64,000 bases of DNA from an uncultured Pelagibacteraceae bacterium (GTDB taxonomy: Bacteria > Pseudomonadota > Alphaproteobacteria > Pelagibacterales > Pelagibacteraceae): the NCBI GenBank assembly GCA_902610315.1, contig CACLVA010000002.1:62001-126000 (forward strand), written 5' to 3'. Positions 46,963 through 56,519 of the stretch are shown piece by piece. How positions within the stretch are numbered: position 1 is the first letter of the stretch; the number at the start of each line of letters is the position of its first letter. Both the position numbers and the translations under genes were made by a program. The notes beneath the pieces are model-generated. The model did not search any database. It was not told the DNA's origin and saw nothing but the letters and a program-made list of their open reading frames with translations.

Positions 46963-47735
46963 TGTCCATAAAATTTATAATTTTAGGGTGCGGTAGTTCA
47001 TTAGGAGTTCCTAGAATTGATGGTTTTTTTGGTAATTGTGATCCAAAAAATAAAAAAAATTATAGAACTAGATGTTGTGCATTAATAAAATCTAAAAATA
47101 AAAATGTTTTGATCGATACATCACCTGATTTAAAACAGCAATTAATCAAGAATAAAATTAATAATATTGATAAAGTTTTTTATACCCATCATCATGCAGA
47201 TCAAACTCATGGTATAAATGAACTACGTTTTTTTTATTTAAAGAATAGAAAAAAAATAGATATATATACTAATAATTTAACAAAAAAGTATTTACTCAAT
47301 TCATTTGGATATTGTTTTAAAAAAAATAGAGAGTATCCACCTATATTACAGAATAATTCTTTAAAAAAAAAACATTCATATAAAGATAATGGAAAGATTA
47401 TTAGTCTCAAATCTATAAAGGTCGAACATGGAAATATTGACAGTATATGTTATGTAATTAACAATAAATTAGCTTATGCTAGTGATGTAAGTAAAATACA
47501 TGAAAAGGATTTAAAATCACTTATTAATCTTAAATATCTAGTAATTGATTGCCTTCAATATAATCAACATCCATCACATTATTGTCTAACAGATATTCTA
47601 TTACTAATTAAAAATATAAAGCCAAAAAAAACAATTTTAACAAATTTAGCAAGTTCTATTGACTACAACCAGATTAAAAAAAAGTTACCTAAAAATGTTA
47701 TACCAGCTTATGATGGTTTAACTCTAAATATTTAG
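46962..47735 (+). CDS. MBL-fold metallohydrolase (PhnP-like)
   Basis: 257 residues, metallo-beta-lactamase fold. FIILGCGSSLGVPRIDGFFG starts the domain, the metal motif is FYTHHHADQTHGINELRFF (HxHxDH), and later ligands are in KVEHGNIDSICYVI and LAYASDVSKI. The GCGSSLGVPR start and NC..N..RTRC segment are typical of phosphodiesterases of the PhnP/tRNase-like group next to tatD in alphaproteobacteria. No phosphonate genes are nearby, so the substrate is unknown. The end overlaps the convergent gpx by 12 bp. Confidence 0.88.
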   Translation: MSIKFIILGCGSSLGVPRIDGFFGNCDPKNKKNYRTRCCALIKSKNKNVLIDTSPDLKQQLIKNKINNIDKVFYTHHHADQTHGINELRFFYLKNRKKIDIYTNNLTKKYLLNSFGYCFKKNREYPPILQNNSLKKKHSYKDNGKIISLKSIKVEHGNIDSICYVINNKLAYASDVSKIHEKDLKSLINLKYLVIDCLQYNQHPSHYCLTDILLLIKNIKPKKTILTNLASSIDYNQIKKKLPKNVIPAYDGLTLNI

Positions 47736-48290
47736 CAAAGTTTCTATTTTAGAAATAATTTTATTTGAAGTAGGGTTTGTAAAAGATGAAAATGTATCCT
47801 CAACTTTTCCCTCATTATTAATTAAAATTTTATGAAAATTCCACTTAGGTATTGCTGATTTTCCATGATTTTCTTTTGCCCATTTAAATATATCATGTGC
47901 ACTATCACCTTTAACATCATAAATAGAAGTAATTGGAAAAGTGATATTAAAATTCACTTCACAAAATTCTTTTACCTCTTTTTCTGTTTTTTTTTCTTGA
48001 TTAAATGAATTCGATGGAACAGCTAAAACTAATAGACCTTTATTCTGATATTTCTCCCAAATATTTTGCATATCATTATATTGTTTTGTAAAACCACAAT
48101 AACTCGCAGTGTTTACCAATAATATTGCTTTTTTATTTTTATATTCTTTTAAATCAATTAATTTTCCATTAACAAGTTCAACAGAAAAATCAAAAAAAAC
48201 CTTTTCATAATTCGCTAAGGTTTTTGTAGAAAAAAAAGAGATCATTAAAAATACAATTGCTAATAATTTAGTAAAATTTGAAAATTTCAT
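47724..48290 (-). CDS. Glutathione peroxidase-like protein, exported
   Basis: Thiol peroxidase of the GPx family, 188 residues. A signal peptide (LLAIVFLMISFFSTKTLA) suggests a periplasmic location. The catalytic site uses Cys, not Sec: LVNTASYCGFTKQYNDMQ. The tetrad partners appear in VPSNSFNQEKKTE (Gln) and IPKWNFHKILIN (Trp, Asn). Electron donor may be thioredoxin-like. It overlaps the nhaA stop by 4 bp, so it is co-transcribed with nhaA. Confidence 0.9.
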   Translation of the reverse strand: MKFSNFTKLLAIVFLMISFFSTKTLANYEKVFFDFSVELVNGKLIDLKEYKNKKAILLVNTASYCGFTKQYNDMQNIWEKYQNKGLLVLAVPSNSFNQEKKTEKEVKEFCEVNFNITFPITSIYDVKGDSAHDIFKWAKENHGKSAIPKWNFHKILINNEGKVEDTFSSFTNPTSNKIISKIETLLNI

Positions 48291-49459
48291 TTCTTTGGAG
48301 ATAATAATATAAGAAAATATCCAAATAATGTTGATAATAATGACCCACCTAAAACTCCAATTTTAACACCATCCATATAACTCATGTTATCTATAAATGC
48401 TAAATTACCTACGAACAAACTCATAGTAAATCCGATACCAGTTAAAACCCCTACACCGTAAAAATTAATCCAGTTAGCTTTCGATGGCATTTGCGCTAAT
48501 TTAAATTTAATTGAAAGGTATGAAAAAATAAAAACACCAAATTGTTTTCCTAAAAATAATCCTAATAAAATACCCAATGGAACTTTTGACATGAAGGATG
48601 ATAAAGACAATCCTTCTAAAGAAACACCTGCATTGGCAAAAGCAAACAATGGCATTATACCAAATGCAACATAAGGACTTATTGCATGTTCAATCTTGAT
48701 TAATAATGAGAATTCCTTAGGTTTTTTTCTATGAGGAATAGTTGTTGCTAATAAAACTCCAGCTATTGTGGCATGTATACCTGATTGATGAGTAAAATCC
48801 CACATTACAATACCGATTAAAAGATAAAGTATAAAGTTTTTAACGTTAAATTTATTTAAAATTAATAATAATATGAAAGCTACAACAATTAATCCCAAAT
48901 AATGAATTTTCAAGTCACCTGTATAGAAAAAAGCAATTATAATGATTGCTCCTAAGTCATCAATTATTGCTAAAGCTGTTAAAAAAACTTTTAATGATAT
49001 AGGAACTCTCGATCCTAATAATGACAAAACTCCTAAAGAAAAAGCAATATCTGTAGCTGATGGTATTGCCCATCCTCTTAATGTTTCCGTATCACCATAA
49101 TTTATAAAAATATAGACTAGCGCTGGTACAACCATGCCTCCAATTGCACCCATTATTGGAAGCATTGCTTGTTTAAAATTAGACAATTCTCCTTCAATAA
49201 ATTCTCTTTTAATTTCTAGAGTAACAAAAAAAAAGAATATCGCCATTAAGGCGTCATTAATCCAATGCAGAACAGATAATTTTATTCCGAAATTATTTAT
49301 TCCAATAAATAAATATTTATCCAAGGTTTCAAAATAAATTTTGGATAAATCTGAGTTACTTACTATTAAAGCTAATATTGCACTTATTAATAAAACTAAA
49401 CCACTTGCAGCTTCTAATTTAAAAAACCACTTAAACGGACTTGATAAGTATCTTAACAT
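48287..49459 (-). CDS. nhaA: Na+/H+ antiporter NhaA
   Basis: Electrogenic sodium-proton antiporter, 390 residues, about 12 spans. Ion-site Asp pair is in FLTALAIIDDLGAIIIIAFF, and GWAIPSATDIAFSLGVL contains the conserved DIAFSLG. VTLEIKREFIEGELS is the pH-sensor region. The N-terminal SSPFKWFFKLEAASGLVLL matches the family. In a marine organism it handles Na+ load and pH. It precedes gpx and lies 2 bp after the zinc-ribbon gene. Confidence 0.95.
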   Translation of the reverse strand: MLRYLSSPFKWFFKLEAASGLVLLISAILALIVSNSDLSKIYFETLDKYLFIGINNFGIKLSVLHWINDALMAIFFFFVTLEIKREFIEGELSNFKQAMLPIMGAIGGMVVPALVYIFINYGDTETLRGWAIPSATDIAFSLGVLSLLGSRVPISLKVFLTALAIIDDLGAIIIIAFFYTGDLKIHYLGLIVVAFILLLILNKFNVKNFILYLLIGIVMWDFTHQSGIHATIAGVLLATTIPHRKKPKEFSLLIKIEHAISPYVAFGIMPLFAFANAGVSLEGLSLSSFMSKVPLGILLGLFLGKQFGVFIFSYLSIKFKLAQMPSKANWINFYGVGVLTGIGFTMSLFVGNLAFIDNMSYMDGVKIGVLGGSLLSTLFGYFLILLSPKK

Positions 49460-49461
49460 TT

Positions 49462-49926
49462 CTAATTAATTAAATTTATTGTAAATAATTTTATATCTAT
49501 CAAACTTTGATATAAATTGTCTAAATAAAAGTTGATATTTGGAATTATATAGCCCAAGGGAACCTTAAAAGTGTCTATTAAGATAACAATAGCTATTATC
49601 GTTATTAAGAAAACCAAAAATAGCTTAGAAAAATTTTTGCTTTTCTCTCTCTTGATTGCTGGTAAATATTTTTTATTCTCTTTTGTTTTATCTACTTTTG
49701 GTTTTATGGCTTCTTTATTTTGTTTGACCCGTATAAACTCTCTGTTTTCTTCTTCCTTAATTGTTGTATTCGGTGTCGCAGAGTCTTGTTTTATTTCAAT
49801 ATTTTCCGATGGTTTAAAAAACCATGTATGATTACATACTCCACATTTTACCAAGCGACCTTCTTTGGGTATTAATTTATCATCAATATTAAAACTTTTT
49901 TGATCACAGGGACAAACAATAATCAT
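49462..49926 (-). CDS. Zinc-ribbon (MJ0042-type) single-span protein
   Basis: 154 residues. An N-terminal zinc-ribbon (VCPCDQKSFNI ... RLVKCGVCNHTWFF), a charged Glu/Lys linker (about 40-100) and a membrane span (FLVFLITIIAIVILIDTF) followed by a short domain. This layout is found in alphaproteobacterial zinc-ribbon/DUF3426-like membrane proteins, here with a truncated C-terminal part. Function unknown. It is 2 bp before nhaA on the same strand. Confidence 0.78.
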   Translation of the reverse strand: MIIVCPCDQKSFNIDDKLIPKEGRLVKCGVCNHTWFFKPSENIEIKQDSATPNTTIKEEENREFIRVKQNKEAIKPKVDKTKENKKYLPAIKREKSKNFSKLFLVFLITIIAIVILIDTFKVPLGYIIPNINFYLDNLYQSLIDIKLFTINLIN

Positions 49927-50021
49927 AATTTCCTATATATCAGATTCTATTTAAAATACTTTTATTTTTGATCTCTTTATACTTTAAAAATTAGCTTATC
50001 TACTGTAATAGTATTCAAATT

Positions 50022-50098
<77 letters not shown>

Positions 50099-50101
50099 TT
50101 T

Positions 50102-50389
50102 ATGACAAAGAAAAAAGCAAAAATATATAAACCTACCAAAACATCAATGCAATCGGGTATTGGAAAAACTAAAATGTGGGTACTTGAATATATTGACGAT
50201 TCGATATCTATTAACCCTTTAATGGGTTGGGAAAGCTCAACTAATACTCTATCTGAATTAAAACTTTTTTTTGATACTAAAGATCAAGCAATAGAATATG
50301 CAAATAAAAATAAAATTGAATTCGTTTTAATTGAAAATAATCAAAGATCTTTTGTTAAAAAATCGTATACTGACAATTTTTTAGAATAA
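50102..50389 (+). CDS. NADH dehydrogenase accessory subunit (NDUFS4/ETC complex I type)
   Basis: 95 residues. KIYKPTKTSMQSGIGKTKMW, then WVLEYI, INPLMGWESSTNTLSELKLF and FDTKDQAIEYANKNKIEF are characteristic of the 18-kDa complex I subunit family found in alphaproteobacteria and mitochondria, which stabilises NADH:quinone oxidoreductase. Its position immediately after tRNA-Pro is a frequent alphaproteobacterial arrangement. Confidence 0.9.
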   Translation: MTKKKAKIYKPTKTSMQSGIGKTKMWVLEYIDDSISINPLMGWESSTNTLSELKLFFDTKDQAIEYANKNKIEFVLIENNQRSFVKKSYTDNFLE

Positions 50390-51379
50390 ATGTTTAAATT
50401 TTTTACAAATAGAAGATGGTATCCTTGGAGCATATTTGGTTCATTAATAATATTAGTTTCTACATGGTACCAAGTTCAACTTGATGTAATGATTAATGAA
50501 TGGTTCGGCGAATTTTATGATACTTTACAAAAAGCCTTAACAACTCCTAACTCAGTATCAGAGAAAGAGTTTATATCTTATCTTTTAACATTTGCTAAAA
50601 TTGCAGGTGTGTGGATGGTTATATCCGTAGCTACAGATTATTTTACTAGTCATTGGACTTTTAGATGGAGAACAGCAATGGCTGATTATTACCATGAAAA
50701 TTGGTATAAAGCGCGTTTAACAGAAGGGGCTTCACAGAGAGTTCAAGAAGACACTTTAAAATTTGCTAGAATTATGGAAGGTTTGGGTGTGGAGCTTCTA
50801 AGAAGTTTAATGACACTTGTTGCATTTTTACCAATATTGTGGGGACTATCCAAGCAAATAACTATGTTACCTTTTTTCGGCGAAGTTAATCACGCTTTAG
50901 TTTGGGTAGCTATAATATCAGCCTTAGGTGGAACGTTATTACTAGCTGCTGTTGGTTTTAAATTACCTGGAATTGAATATGATATTCAAAAAGAAGAGGC
51001 TGCTTATAGAAAAGAGCTAGTATTAGGTGAAGATAATATAAATAATGCAGGATCAAGTAGTGTAAATTTTTTGTATGGAAACGTTCGTAAAATTCATTTT
51101 AAAATGTATTTTCACTATTTGTATTTTAATGCAGTTAAATGGAGTTATTTACAAGGCATGGTAATTGTTCCATATGTAGCTTTAGCCCCAACAATAGTCA
51201 CTGGAGCTATCACGTTGGGATTTGTTCAACAAATTGCAAGAGCCTTTAACAAAGTAGAAAACTCATTACAATATTTAGTAAGAAGTTGGCCAATAATAGT
51301 AGAATTAATTTCTGTTCAAAGAAGATTGTCAGAATTTGAAACTAAATTGAATAATGTTCCTGATGAAGTAAAAGCTTAA
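50390..51379 (+). CDS. sbmA: SbmA/BacA-like peptide or fatty-acid transporter
   Basis: Inner-membrane transporter of the SbmA/BacA group that imports peptides (and in rhizobia affects very-long-chain fatty acids); no ATPase domain. 329 residues, shorter than SbmA (about 400). Conserved: NEWFGEFYDTLQKAL, FRWRTAMADYYHENWY, GASQRVQEDTLKFARIME and VNSL-type end QQIARAFNKVENSLQYLVRS. It begins directly after the complex-I gene stop and shares one base with glpX. Confidence 0.85.
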   Translation: MFKFFTNRRWYPWSIFGSLIILVSTWYQVQLDVMINEWFGEFYDTLQKALTTPNSVSEKEFISYLLTFAKIAGVWMVISVATDYFTSHWTFRWRTAMADYYHENWYKARLTEGASQRVQEDTLKFARIMEGLGVELLRSLMTLVAFLPILWGLSKQITMLPFFGEVNHALVWVAIISALGGTLLLAAVGFKLPGIEYDIQKEEAAYRKELVLGEDNINNAGSSSVNFLYGNVRKIHFKMYFHYLYFNAVKWSYLQGMVIVPYVALAPTIVTGAITLGFVQQIARAFNKVENSLQYLVRSWPIIVELISVQRRLSEFETKLNNVPDEVKA

Positions 51380-52329
51380 TGGAGATTGACGAAAAATTTC
51401 TAAAAGAATTTGTTAAAGTTACACAACAAGCATCAATAGCGACACTTCCTAAAATTGGAAAAAAGGATAAAAATGAAGTGGACAAGCTTGCAACAGACGC
51501 CATGAGAAAAGTATTAAACAATATTGAAATGAAGGGAAGAGTAGTAATAGGAGAGGGCGAAATAGATGAAGCCCCAATGTTATATATTGGTGAAAATTTA
51601 GGAAATAATAATGGCCCAGATATTGATATTGCTGTTGACCCTTTAGAGGGAACAAATTTTGCTGCTAATAATTTACCTGGAGCATTATCCGTTATTGCAG
51701 TTTCATATAAGAATAATTTATTAAATGCTCCAGAAACTTATATGAATAAAATAGCTTATGGTTCTGATATAGAAAAAGGCGTTGTTGATTTAGACTATGA
51801 TTTTTCAAAAAACATAAAAAATTTGGCTGATTTTAAAAATAAAAAACTTGAGGACATTACAATATGTATTTTAGACAGACCTAGACATAAAGAAATTATT
51901 GAAGAGGCTAAAAAATTAAGAATTAAAACAAAATTAATTTCTGACGGTGATGTTTCAGGCGCACTATTAGTAACAGACAATAAATATGATGTAGACCTTT
52001 TTTTAGGTATAGGTGGTGGACCAGAAGGTGTTTTAGCTACATGTGCACTTGATGCTTATAATTGTGGTTTTCAAGGACGATTTATATTTGATGATGATAT
52101 TGCAACTAAAAGAGCAAAAGATATGGGAATTGTTGATCTAAAAAAAAAATATGAACTAAAAGATATTATTAAAGGAGACAGTATATTCTGTGCTACTGGA
52201 ATTACAAATGGCGAACTGGTCAAAGGTATAGAAATGTTTGATGATTACTTTATGACAGATACTTTTGTTACTCACAAGAGTAGAAATATTAAAAAAAATA
52301 TACAAGAGAAAGTTCAAAAAATTACATGA
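51379..52329 (+). CDS. glpX: Class II fructose-1,6-bisphosphatase GlpX
   Basis: Hydrolyses fructose 1,6-bisphosphate for gluconeogenesis. 316 residues. Metal site GEGEIDEAPMLYIGE and DPLEGTNFAANN, followed by TICILDRPRHKEII and GIGGGPEGVLATCALDAY, all class II signatures. In alphaproteobacteria it usually forms hom-glpX-recJ; here glpX-recJ are together, while hom is 10 kb away on the other strand. Confidence 0.95.
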   Translation: MEIDEKFLKEFVKVTQQASIATLPKIGKKDKNEVDKLATDAMRKVLNNIEMKGRVVIGEGEIDEAPMLYIGENLGNNNGPDIDIAVDPLEGTNFAANNLPGALSVIAVSYKNNLLNAPETYMNKIAYGSDIEKGVVDLDYDFSKNIKNLADFKNKKLEDITICILDRPRHKEIIEEAKKLRIKTKLISDGDVSGALLVTDNKYDVDLFLGIGGGPEGVLATCALDAYNCGFQGRFIFDDDIATKRAKDMGIVDLKKKYELKDIIKGDSIFCATGITNGELVKGIEMFDDYFMTDTFVTHKSRNIKKNIQEKVQKIT

Positions 52330-54011
52330 TATCTGTCTCGGGAAATAAATGGTCTGAGAAGAAATCAAATAATAGAATTATTGAAAAAATATCTGTAGAT
52401 AATAATTTGTCATATGATTTATCAAAACTTATTTTAAACAGAAATTATTCATTAGATGAGATAAATGAACTAGAAAATGAATTTCAACTTAATAATCCTT
52501 TTTTTAACAATAAAGACTTTTTGAAAGCAAGAAATTTATTAATAAAAATTATTAAAAAAAAGGAACTAGTTTTAGTTTATGGCGATTATGATGTTGATGG
52601 AGTTTCTTCTACAGCAATATTAGTAAATTTTTTTAATTACATTAAAAATCCAAATTATTATTTAATTCCAAATAGATTCAATGATGGATATGGTCCTAAT
52701 TTAGACTTAATAAAAAAAAACTTAAAAAAAAAAACAAAAATTGTAATTTTTGTCGATTGCGGGAGTAATTCTATAGAAATAGTAAAATTTTTAAGAAAAA
52801 ACAACATAGAAGTATTAATAATAGATCATCATCATATTAATCATAAATTAGCTCCAAACTTTAATATTATAAATCCAATGAAAAATCCCAAAGATTATAT
52901 GGGACAGAATATTTGTGCTGCAGCATTAACTTTCTATTTAGTAAAATTTGTGAATGATAAATTAAAAAAAAAAATAAATATTTATGATTTTCTTTTTTTT
53001 GCACTATTAGGAACTATTTGTGACCTTATGCCCTTAAGACATTCAAATAAACATATTTCGAAGATTGCTTTAAATAAATTTAATAAAGTTGAAAATCCTG
53101 GTATTAAACAATTGTTGAATTTCTTATCTTTGAAAAGATCAATCAGCTTTGCAGATATATCTTATACTATAGGTCCAATGATTAATTCACCAGGTAGATT
53201 AAAAGATGCAAAACTTTCTGTTGAATTACTTTGTACAATGAATCTAAATAAAATTAAAAAAATTGTTGAAGAAATACAAATTTTAAATATTAAAAGAAAA
53301 AAAATTGAAGATTTTTGTATTAACCTTATAGATTAAAAAAAATATGAAAATAATGAAAAGGTTATATTCGAGGTAAATAAATTATTCCATGAAGGTATTT
53401 TAGGTATTATCGCAGGTAAATTAAAAGATAAATTTAATAGACCTGCTTTTATAATAACAGAATCTTTTAATTTTTATAAAGGCTCAGTTAGATCTACTGG
53501 TCAATTTAAATTGAATATTTTATTAAATAAATTATTAAATTTTAAACTAATAGAAAGTGGTGGAGGTCATAATATGGCTGCTGGTTTTGTTGTAAAAAAA
53601 GAAAATTTAATTAAATTAAAAGAATTTATTGATAAAGAATTTCGAATGTCAAAAAAAAAAGACACTTTTTATTATGATTTTAAAAAATTATTGCCTAAAG
53701 ATGATTCTTCTATTTTTAAAGATTTAAAGAAATTAGAACCTTTTGGCCACGATAACCAACAACCGTTATTTTTATTTGAAAACCTTAAGTCTATTAAAAC
53801 AAAAATTATTAATAATCGGCATATAAATTGTATTTTAAAAAATAGAGAAAATAGATCATTCCAATCGATCGCATTTGACGCAGTTAATACATCAATTGGT
53901 GATTATTTAGTTAATTATAAAAAAAAATTTAGTTTAATCGGGACTATTGATCAATATTTTTGGGATGGTAAAAAAAAAAATCAAATCATTATAAAAGATC
54001 TATTGATATAA
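52326..54011 (+). pseudogene. recJ: Single-strand exonuclease RecJ, interrupted by one in-frame TAA
   Basis: 5'-3' ssDNA exonuclease of recombination and repair. The frame runs 52326-53336, stops at TAA 53334-53336, then continues in the same frame to 54011 (562 codons in all, normal RecJ length). The first part has the DHH motifs LVYGDYDVDGVSS, VDCGSNSIEIV and IIDHHHINHK; the second has FHEGILGIIAGKLKDKF and the DHHA1 motif SGGGHNMAAGF. The break INLID-stop-KKYENN falls between domains; GAA to TAA would explain it. It may be a true pseudogene, a sequencing error or a two-polypeptide product. No start codon with a good ribosome site is seen just after the stop. Confidence 0.85.
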
Positions 54012-54061
54012 ATTCTTTAAACTTGATTAATATTTTTTTTTGCAATAAAAGACTGTTTTTT

Positions 54062-54136
54062 GGTCCCTTCGTCTATCGGTTAGGACACATGGTTTTCATC
54101 CATGAAAGAGGGGTTCGATTCCCCTAGGGACCGCCA
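54062..54136 (+). tRNA. tRNA-Glu(UUC)
   Basis: 75 nt including CCA. Acceptor GGTCCCT pairs with AGGGACC, anticodon arm CATGG-TTTTCAT-CCATG with anticodon TTC, T-arm GGGG-TTCGATT-CCCC. It marks the border between the core block ending in recJ and the accessory block that follows; no duplicated 3' fragment of this tRNA was found downstream in the window. Confidence 0.96.
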
Positions 54137-54138
54137 AT

Positions 54139-54402
54139 ATGAAATACTTTGTTTATTTAATTGTAAGCACTCAAGCAAAATATAAAAATGGAATTTCTTA
54201 CGTCGGATACACAAATAATATAAAAAAAAGACTACTTTTACATAACAATTCAAAAGGTGCCAAATTCACAAGAGGTAGATTATGGAAACTAGCATATTCA
54301 AAAGGGTACCAATCTAAAAATATTGCTTTAAAAGAAGAATATATGCTTAAACATAATTATAAATTAAGAAATAAAATCAAAAAAAATTTTTTAGATAGAT
54401 GA
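54139..54402 (+). CDS. GIY-YIG domain protein
   Basis: 87 residues, the small UPF0213-type GIY-YIG fold. KYFVYLIVSTQAKYKNGISY-type start with VGYTNNIKKRLLLHN (the GIY-YIG pair appears as VYLI...SYVGYT), Arg in KRLLLHN and Glu in KEEYMLK. Such proteins may act on DNA or RNA, but the physiological role is unknown. It begins 3 bp after tRNA-Glu and overlaps the glycosyltransferase gene by 4 bp. Confidence 0.88.
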   Translation: MKYFVYLIVSTQAKYKNGISYVGYTNNIKKRLLLHNNSKGAKFTRGRLWKLAYSKGYQSKNIALKEEYMLKHNYKLRNKIKKNFLDR

Positions 54403-56510
54403 AGATATCTGTACTGCTTCCATATAAAGAAAATTTTTCCCCCGCAAATGCTGGTGCTGTTTCATTATTTGTTAAGGATACTATTCAAAATAGTAAATTT
54501 TCAAAAAACTCTTTTGTTTTTGGTAATATGACTAATAAAAAACCATTTTTAAATAATTATGTAAACATTGAATTAAAAAGATCGTTGATAAGAAGTAATT
54601 CAAAAAATTATGTGTTAAATTTTTTAGAAAAAGAAAAAATAATAAATTCCGATATTATAGAAATACATAACAGACCTAATTACATAAAATTTTTAAATAA
54701 TTTGCAAAATAAAAAAATTATTTTATATTTTCATAACGATCCATTATCAATGAACGGATCAAAATCTACAGAGGACAGATTATTTCTTATAAATAAAATC
54801 GATAAAATACTATTCAATAGTGAATGGTCTCAAGAAAGATTTTTTATTGGAATTGACAATAAAAAACTATTAAAACAAAAAACATTTGTCTGTTATCAAT
54901 CTACAAATAGAACCAAAGTCAATTTTAATAATAAAAAAAAATTAATTTCCTTTATTGGTAAATTAAATAGTGCAAAAGGTTACGATATTTTTGGCAAAAC
55001 AATTATTAAAATTTTAAATAAACATAAAAAATGGAAAGCTGTGGTAATAGGTGATGAGCCAAGAGAAAAACTTTATTTTGAACATAAAAATTTAAAAATT
55101 CTTGGATATGTAAAACATGACAATGTGTTGAATCTGTTAAAAAAAGTAAGTATATCTGTTGTTTGCTCTAGATGGGAAGAGCCTTTCGGTAGAACGAGTT
55201 TAGAGGCAGCGAGTAGGGGTTGTGCAGTAATTATAAGTAACAGAGGTGGTCTACCAGAAACTTCTAATAATGCGATTATTTTAAAAAATTTATCATCGGA
55301 TGAACTTTATAAAACAATAGAAAATCTAATATTAAATAAAAGGCTATTACAAAAGTCCCAAAGACTTAATTATAAAAATTTTATTTTTGACCATAAATAT
55401 ATTTCTAATTTAATTGATGAAATTAGAGCTACTTTTGCAGCTAGAAAAATATTTTATACCAAAAAAAATAAATCTTTTAAAATCATGCATATTACCAATT
55501 TGAATGAGAGATTTGATGGTAGATTACATTATAATACAGGACGTAGATTAAATAATGGTTTTATTAGAAATGGACATAACGTACTAACTTTAAGCGATAG
55601 AGATATTATTCATAATTATAAAAGTATTAAAGATTTTTCAGGTAAACAAACACTACAAAACAAAATAATAGAGGCATTTAACAACTTTAAACCAGATATA
55701 GTTATTTTAGGTCACGCTGATAGAGTTTTAAATTCTACATTATCAAAAATGAAAGATATAAATAAAGATATAGTTTTTTCACAGTGGTTTTTAGACCCTC
55801 TTTCTAAGTATGGACCTGATCATAAAAGTAATTCAAAAAGAATTTTAGATAAGAAGGAATTTTTAAATACCACTTTTTTAACAACTGATCCTTCTTCTTT
55901 ATCTATAAATATTCCTAACTCATATTTTATGCCTAATCCCGCAGACAAGTCTTTTGAAACATTAAATAATTTTAACAAGAATTGTCCTTATGATGTTTTT
56001 TTTGCAATGAGCCACGGTGTTCATAGAGGTCAATTAAAGTCTGGAAAGGGTGATGATAGAGAAAATTTTATTAATAAACTAATTAATTTAAATAAAGACA
56101 TCAAATTTGATGTTTATGGCATGAATAATGTTCAGCCGATTTGGGCAGACCAGTTTATAAAAAAAATTGCTAATTCATATATGGGCCTTAATTTAAGCAG
56201 AGGAAAACCGATTAAGTATTATAGTAGTGATAGAATAGTACAATTAGTTGGCAATGGTTTATTAACATTTATAGATGAAAATACTTTACTTACTGATTTC
56301 TTCAGTAATAAAGAAATTGTATTTTATAAAAACATTAATGACCTTAGTTACAAGTTAAATAAATATAAAAAAGATAAAAAGTCAGGAAAACAAATAGCTA
56401 AAAGAGGTAAATTGAAATACTTAAAATATTTTAATTCGGATATCATATCTGAATATATTTTATCTAAGTCATTTGATTATAAATTAAAACAAAAAGTTAT
56501 TTGGGAATAA
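54399..56510 (+). CDS. Two-domain glycosyltransferase (GT4-like plus CgeB-like)
   Basis: 703 residues. The N-terminal half (about 1-345) is GT-B: KKLISFIGKLNSAKGYDI, then VSISVVCSRWEEPFGRTSLEA with the GT4 EX7E motif and GGLPETSNNAIIL. The second half (about 355-703) starts KIMHITNLNERFDGRL, continues with IVFSQWFLDPLSKYGPDHKS and GLNLSRGKPIKYYSSDRIVQ, similar to CgeB-type glycosyltransferases. Linked domains suggest two sequential sugar transfers on an envelope glycan, product unknown. It is followed by the FkbM methyltransferase. Confidence 0.82.
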   Translation: MKISVLLPYKENFSPANAGAVSLFVKDTIQNSKFSKNSFVFGNMTNKKPFLNNYVNIELKRSLIRSNSKNYVLNFLEKEKIINSDIIEIHNRPNYIKFLNNLQNKKIILYFHNDPLSMNGSKSTEDRLFLINKIDKILFNSEWSQERFFIGIDNKKLLKQKTFVCYQSTNRTKVNFNNKKKLISFIGKLNSAKGYDIFGKTIIKILNKHKKWKAVVIGDEPREKLYFEHKNLKILGYVKHDNVLNLLKKVSISVVCSRWEEPFGRTSLEAASRGCAVIISNRGGLPETSNNAIILKNLSSDELYKTIENLILNKRLLQKSQRLNYKNFIFDHKYISNLIDEIRATFAARKIFYTKKNKSFKIMHITNLNERFDGRLHYNTGRRLNNGFIRNGHNVLTLSDRDIIHNYKSIKDFSGKQTLQNKIIEAFNNFKPDIVILGHADRVLNSTLSKMKDINKDIVFSQWFLDPLSKYGPDHKSNSKRILDKKEFLNTTFLTTDPSSLSINIPNSYFMPNPADKSFETLNNFNKNCPYDVFFAMSHGVHRGQLKSGKGDDRENFINKLINLNKDIKFDVYGMNNVQPIWADQFIKKIANSYMGLNLSRGKPIKYYSSDRIVQLVGNGLLTFIDENTLLTDFFSNKEIVFYKNINDLSYKLNKYKKDKKSGKQIAKRGKLKYLKYFNSDIISEYILSKSFDYKLKQKVIWE

Positions 56511-56519
56511 ATTTGATTA

